Source of the DNA: Bordetella parapertussis
GTDB taxonomy: Bacteria; Pseudomonadota; Gammaproteobacteria; Burkholderiales; SG8-39
Reading direction: 5' to 3'
Length of the DNA: 8,597 nt
Assembly: GCA_945906975.1 (NCBI GenBank)
Contig: CAMDRY010000116.1
Span: 1 to 8,597, forward strand
The notes under the pieces are model-generated. The model saw nothing but the letters and a program-made list of their open reading frames with translations, did no database searches and was not told where the DNA came from. The translations under genes were made by a program, and so were the position numbers. This document shows, piece after piece, positions 6,565 to 8,597 of the stretch (positions are counted from its first letter, which is position 1; the number at the start of each line of letters is the position of its first letter).

Positions 6565-7548
6565 ATGTTTTCACGTCGCAGTTTCATCAGCTCAGCCTCG
6601 GCGCTTGCCGCGCTGGTCACCCCCCTCTCCAAAGCCTGGGCGCAAGCCTGGCCAAGCCGCCCGATCAAGTTTGTCGTGCCACTGACGCCCGGTGGCGCCA
6701 ATGACTACCTCGCCCGCCTCTTCTCCGAGCGTCTGCAAAGCGTGCTGGGGCAACCCGTGGTGGTCGAAAACAAGCCCGGGGTCGGCGGCAACATCGGCAC
6801 CGAATATGTCGCCAGGCAACCTGCAGACGGCTACACCCTGCTCATTTCCTCCAACACCCACGTCATCAACGTCAACTTTTTCAGCAAGCTGCCCTACGAT
6901 CCGATCAAGGATTTCGAACCGGTGTCCATGGTCGGCAGCATTCCATTCATCATGACCGTCAACGCCAGCACACCGGTGACGACGCTAAAAGAGTTCATCG
7001 CCATGGCCAAGGCCAAGCCCGGGACCGTGACCTATGGCACCGCCGGTATTGGCACGCCACACCACCTTGCTGCGGAACAATTGAAGAGCCTCGCCGGCAT
7101 CGAGATGACCCACGTGCCCTACAAAGGCGCCGCCGGCATCGTACCGGCCCTGCTCGCCAGCGAAATCACCGTGACCATAGGCGCCATCAACTCGTTGCTG
7201 CCGCACATACGCAGCGGCAAACTGCGCCCCATCGCCATCGCCGCCGCCAACCGCACCGCCATCCTTCCCGACGTGCCGACCATGGCCGAAGCCGGCCCCT
7301 TCCCCGGTCTGAGCATGGACGTGTGGTTTGCCGTGCTGGCCCCGGCCGGAACGCCGCGCGCCATCATCGATCGCTACAACACCGAGATCAACAAGATGCT
7401 TCGCGACCCGCAACTGGTGAAGGACAAGCTCACGCCGGTTGGCATAGAGGCCACCGGCACGACGCCAGAACGCTGCATGGAAATGCTCAAGGCCGACCTG
7501 GCGAAGTACATCAAGGTGGCAAAGGACGCGAACATCAGGCCGGAGTAA
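6565..7548 (+). CDS. Tripartite tricarboxylate transporter (Bug/TctC) solute-binding protein, copy 3, Tat-type leader
   Basis: 327 residues. The leader has S-R-R-S-F-I (3-8), close to the twin-arginine consensus S-R-R-x-F-L-K, then a mild hydrophobic stretch and probable cleavage after A-W-A (26). Export through Tat would mean it folds before crossing. The mature protein has P-L-T-P-G-G-A-N-D (39-47), E-N-K-P-G-V-G-G-N-I-G-T (68-79, the usual family loop, unlike the N-T-I of the other two copies), D-G-Y-T, K-L-P-Y-D-P and V-P-Y-K-G (184-188). It is clearly more distant from copies 1 and 2 than they are from each other. It sits 232 bases after the ThDP gene, beyond the palindromic repeat, so it may be transcribed separately. 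Ligand unknown; no membrane components in the window. Confidence 0.92.
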   Translation: MFSRRSFISSASALAALVTPLSKAWAQAWPSRPIKFVVPLTPGGANDYLARLFSERLQSVLGQPVVVENKPGVGGNIGTEYVARQPADGYTLLISSNTHVINVNFFSKLPYDPIKDFEPVSMVGSIPFIMTVNASTPVTTLKEFIAMAKAKPGTVTYGTAGIGTPHHLAAEQLKSLAGIEMTHVPYKGAAGIVPALLASEITVTIGAINSLLPHIRSGKLRPIAIAAANRTAILPDVPTMAEAGPFPGLSMDVWFAVLAPAGTPRAIIDRYNTEINKMLRDPQLVKDKLTPVGIEATGTTPERCMEMLKADLAKYIKVAKDANIRPE

Positions 7549-7958
7549 AGCACCGCCCTCAGCCGGTAATGCCGCCTTGTCCGCGCTGATCCGCCAGCCA
7601 CCACCAGTACCCGAAGCGGATAGGGGCCGCCATGAGCAAGCAAACCATGTGCACGATGGCGGCCATGCCGCACGTTGCAGCATCGGCGGTTATGTCGACG
7701 GACCGCTGGGCAGCCTCGCCGGCGCAAGGGGTCGGAAACTGATTGACGGCGCTTGCGTCGATCGCGTCACCAGCCCCTGAGGCTGCGTAGCCGTTATATA
7801 GGCGTCGGGTTTTGACGCAAAGCGGCCGGATCGTGCTCCCGAGGGCAGCCGCTTGAGACCACGCCTAAGAGAAAAAGATTTCCTGCCAATCAACTGGCAC
7901 GGCTATAGCGAGCAGGTCACTTCCGGCACGCCGACCGCAGCCAGCCGCGGACAAAAGA

Positions 7959-7979
7959 GTGCGCCCGTGCCGGGCGCAC
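7959..7979 (-). terminator. Second (distal) terminator for the minus-strand gene
   Basis: A perfect 9-bp stem (GTGCGCCCG, 7959-7967, with CGGGCGCAC, 7971-7979) with a 3-base loop. On the minus strand it is followed by TCTTTTG, a short T-rich tail. It lies just beyond the stronger hairpin and probably acts as a back-up stop. Confidence 0.65.
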
Positions 7980-7983
7980 ATAA

Positions 7984-8007
7984 AAAGACCCGCCGAAGCG
8001 GGTCTTT
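7984..8007 (-). terminator. Rho-independent terminator with a cUUCGg tetraloop
   Basis: A perfect 10-bp stem (AAAGACCCGC, 7984-7993, with GCGGGTCTTT, 7998-8007). On the minus strand the loop is TTCG closed by C-G, the extra-stable tetraloop, and the stem runs into a T tract ending at 7982. It lies 22 bases past the stop of the minus-strand gene. Because the stem is A/T-ended on both sides it could also slow plus-strand transcription from the left. Confidence 0.9.
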
Positions 8008-8029
8008 CGCGGTACTGCGAAGCCGTCGT

Positions 8030-8597
8030 CTAGAGAGACTTGACCTGCACGTTACGCCATTTGATCGGTCCGCCCGGGGCATTGTTGACGCCGCCGCCGA
8101 ACTGCAGCGCGAACGGTCCGGCAGGGAACTTGTCGTTGGTCATGCTGACCGTGACCTCGCCATTGAGCTTGACCGTAACATTGGGGCCCTTGGCGTAGAT
8201 CTCGAAGGTGTTCCACTTGCCGCCAGCCTTGAATACGACGGGCACCGGCACCCGGGCGAAGTTGACAATCCCGCCCGTGCCATAGATCGGATCGGGGCGG
8301 ATGTCCCAGATGTTCACTTCATAGGAAGAATCAGCGCCGATCTTGTTGGCGTCGGCGGCGCGGATGAAAATGCCGCTGTTGGTGTCGGTTGCGGCCCAGA
8401 ATTCGGCATAGAGCGCGAAATCCTTGTAAGCATTTTTGGACACGAGGTAGCCGCCCTTGCCCTTGTCGGCGACGACGGCGCCCCCCTCGGCGCGCCAGTT
8501 GGCATCACCCTGCTGATTGAAGTTCTCCAGGCCCTTGCCGCCATCGATCAAGGTGACCCAATCCGTTCCCGAAGGCCGCGTGGCGCAGCCGAAAACA
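8030..8597 (-). CDS. DUF1080 / 3-keto-disaccharide hydrolase-like domain protein, probable lipoprotein (5' truncated)
   Basis: The frame is open to the window edge, giving 188 residues before the TAG stop at 8030-8032; the N-terminus is missing. Residues visible from the edge read V-F-G-C-A-T (Cys at fragment residue 4), which fits the end of a lipoprotein signal, so a TTG at 8551 is not the start. The body matches the DUF1080 concanavalin-like beta-sandwich: W-V-T-L-I-D-G-G near the start, W-R-A-E-G-G-A-V, G-G-Y-L-V-S (48-53), E-F-W (65-67) and N-S-G-I-F-I-R (73-79), then Y-E-V-N-I-W-D. The domain ends a few residues before the stop, so it is probably the only domain after the lipid anchor. 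Members act on or bind sugars, some as 3-keto-glycoside hydrolases. It is convergent with the Bug locus and seems unrelated to it. Confidence 0.85.
   Translation of the reverse strand, partial: VFGCATRPSGTDWVTLIDGGKGLENFNQQGDANWRAEGGAVVADKGKGGYLVSKNAYKDFALYAEFWAATDTNSGIFIRAADANKIGADSSYEVNIWDIRPDPIYGTGGIVNFARVPVPVVFKAGGKWNTFEIYAKGPNVTVKLNGEVTVSMTNDKFPAGPFALQFGGGVNNAPGGPIKWRNVQVKSL

Larger units (their letters stand above)
7549..8029. other. 481-bp gap between convergent genes, hairpin-rich, no convincing gene
   Basis: Frames here are short, begin without a usable Shine-Dalgarno, and resemble nothing I recognise. What can be seen is structure: an inverted repeat GGCCGCCAT (7625-7633) / ATGGCGGCC (7656-7664); short hairpins at 7771-7785, 7802-7818 and 7820-7854; and two terminators near the right end (listed separately). 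It may hold a decayed gene or a small RNA, but neither can be shown. No tRNA or rRNA signature is present. Confidence 0.6.

Noticed and set aside
6423..6704. Short open frames across the palindromic repeat on both strands
   Set aside because: Their wording comes from the repeat itself (the familiar spurious translation of CATTGCGAG-type repeats); no independent coding support.
6985..7683. Minus-strand open frame of 232 codons over the third Bug gene
   Set aside because: Antisense shadow of a complete Bug gene; low-complexity Gly/His/Arg composition and no ribosome-binding site or domain.
7577..7780. 67-codon plus-strand frame in the convergent gap
   Set aside because: No Shine-Dalgarno, no recognisable domain, ordinary chance length for this base composition. 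A decayed gene is possible but not shown.

Overview
The window looks like part of a high-GC betaproteobacterial chromosome, most likely Burkholderiales. The main sign is three genes for Bug/TctC-type tripartite tricarboxylate transporter (TTT) solute-binding proteins within 6 kb, a family greatly expanded in that order, mixed with catabolic enzymes. The taxonomy is an inference from gene content, not from any marker gene.

Layout, left to right. (1) 1-1376, plus strand: the C-terminal part of a hydantoinase B/oxoprolinase subunit, cut by the window edge, overlaps by an ATGA junction a two-cysteine maleate isomerase/Asp-Glu racemase superfamily enzyme. (2) 1377-1522: an AT-rich gap whose right half is four tandem copies of a 13-bp unit (TTAATCAACACAA type) running into a strong Shine-Dalgarno. 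(3) 1523-4463: two closely related tandem Bug proteins with Sec-type signal peptides, then an NMT1/THI5-like periplasmic-binding-fold protein that has no signal peptide. (4) 4464-4547: a gap with a 9-bp tandem repeat, then at 4548-6332 a complete thiamine-diphosphate-dependent enzyme of the acetolactate synthase/benzoylformate decarboxylase fold. (5) 6333-6564: a gap with a REP-like 98-bp inverted repeat followed by a T run, then a third Bug protein with a Tat-type leader (6565-7548). (6) 7549-8029: no convincing gene, several short hairpins, and two strong terminators oriented for the minus strand. (7) 8030-8597, minus strand: the C-terminal part of a DUF1080 (3-keto-disaccharide hydrolase-like) probable lipoprotein, convergent with everything else.

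The seven plus-strand genes read as one catabolic or uptake locus. Cytoplasmic enzymes (amidohydrolase-type subunit, cis-trans isomerase or racemase, ThDP-dependent lyase/ligase) sit beside periplasmic binders typical of carboxylate uptake. No TctA/TctB or ABC membrane components lie in the window, so the binders are either served in trans or act as sensors. The substrate cannot be read from the sequence. A small carboxylate or cyclic amide that is opened, isomerised or racemised, and then decarboxylated is a reasonable hypothesis. The signal-less binding-fold protein between binder and enzyme genes is the most unusual piece.
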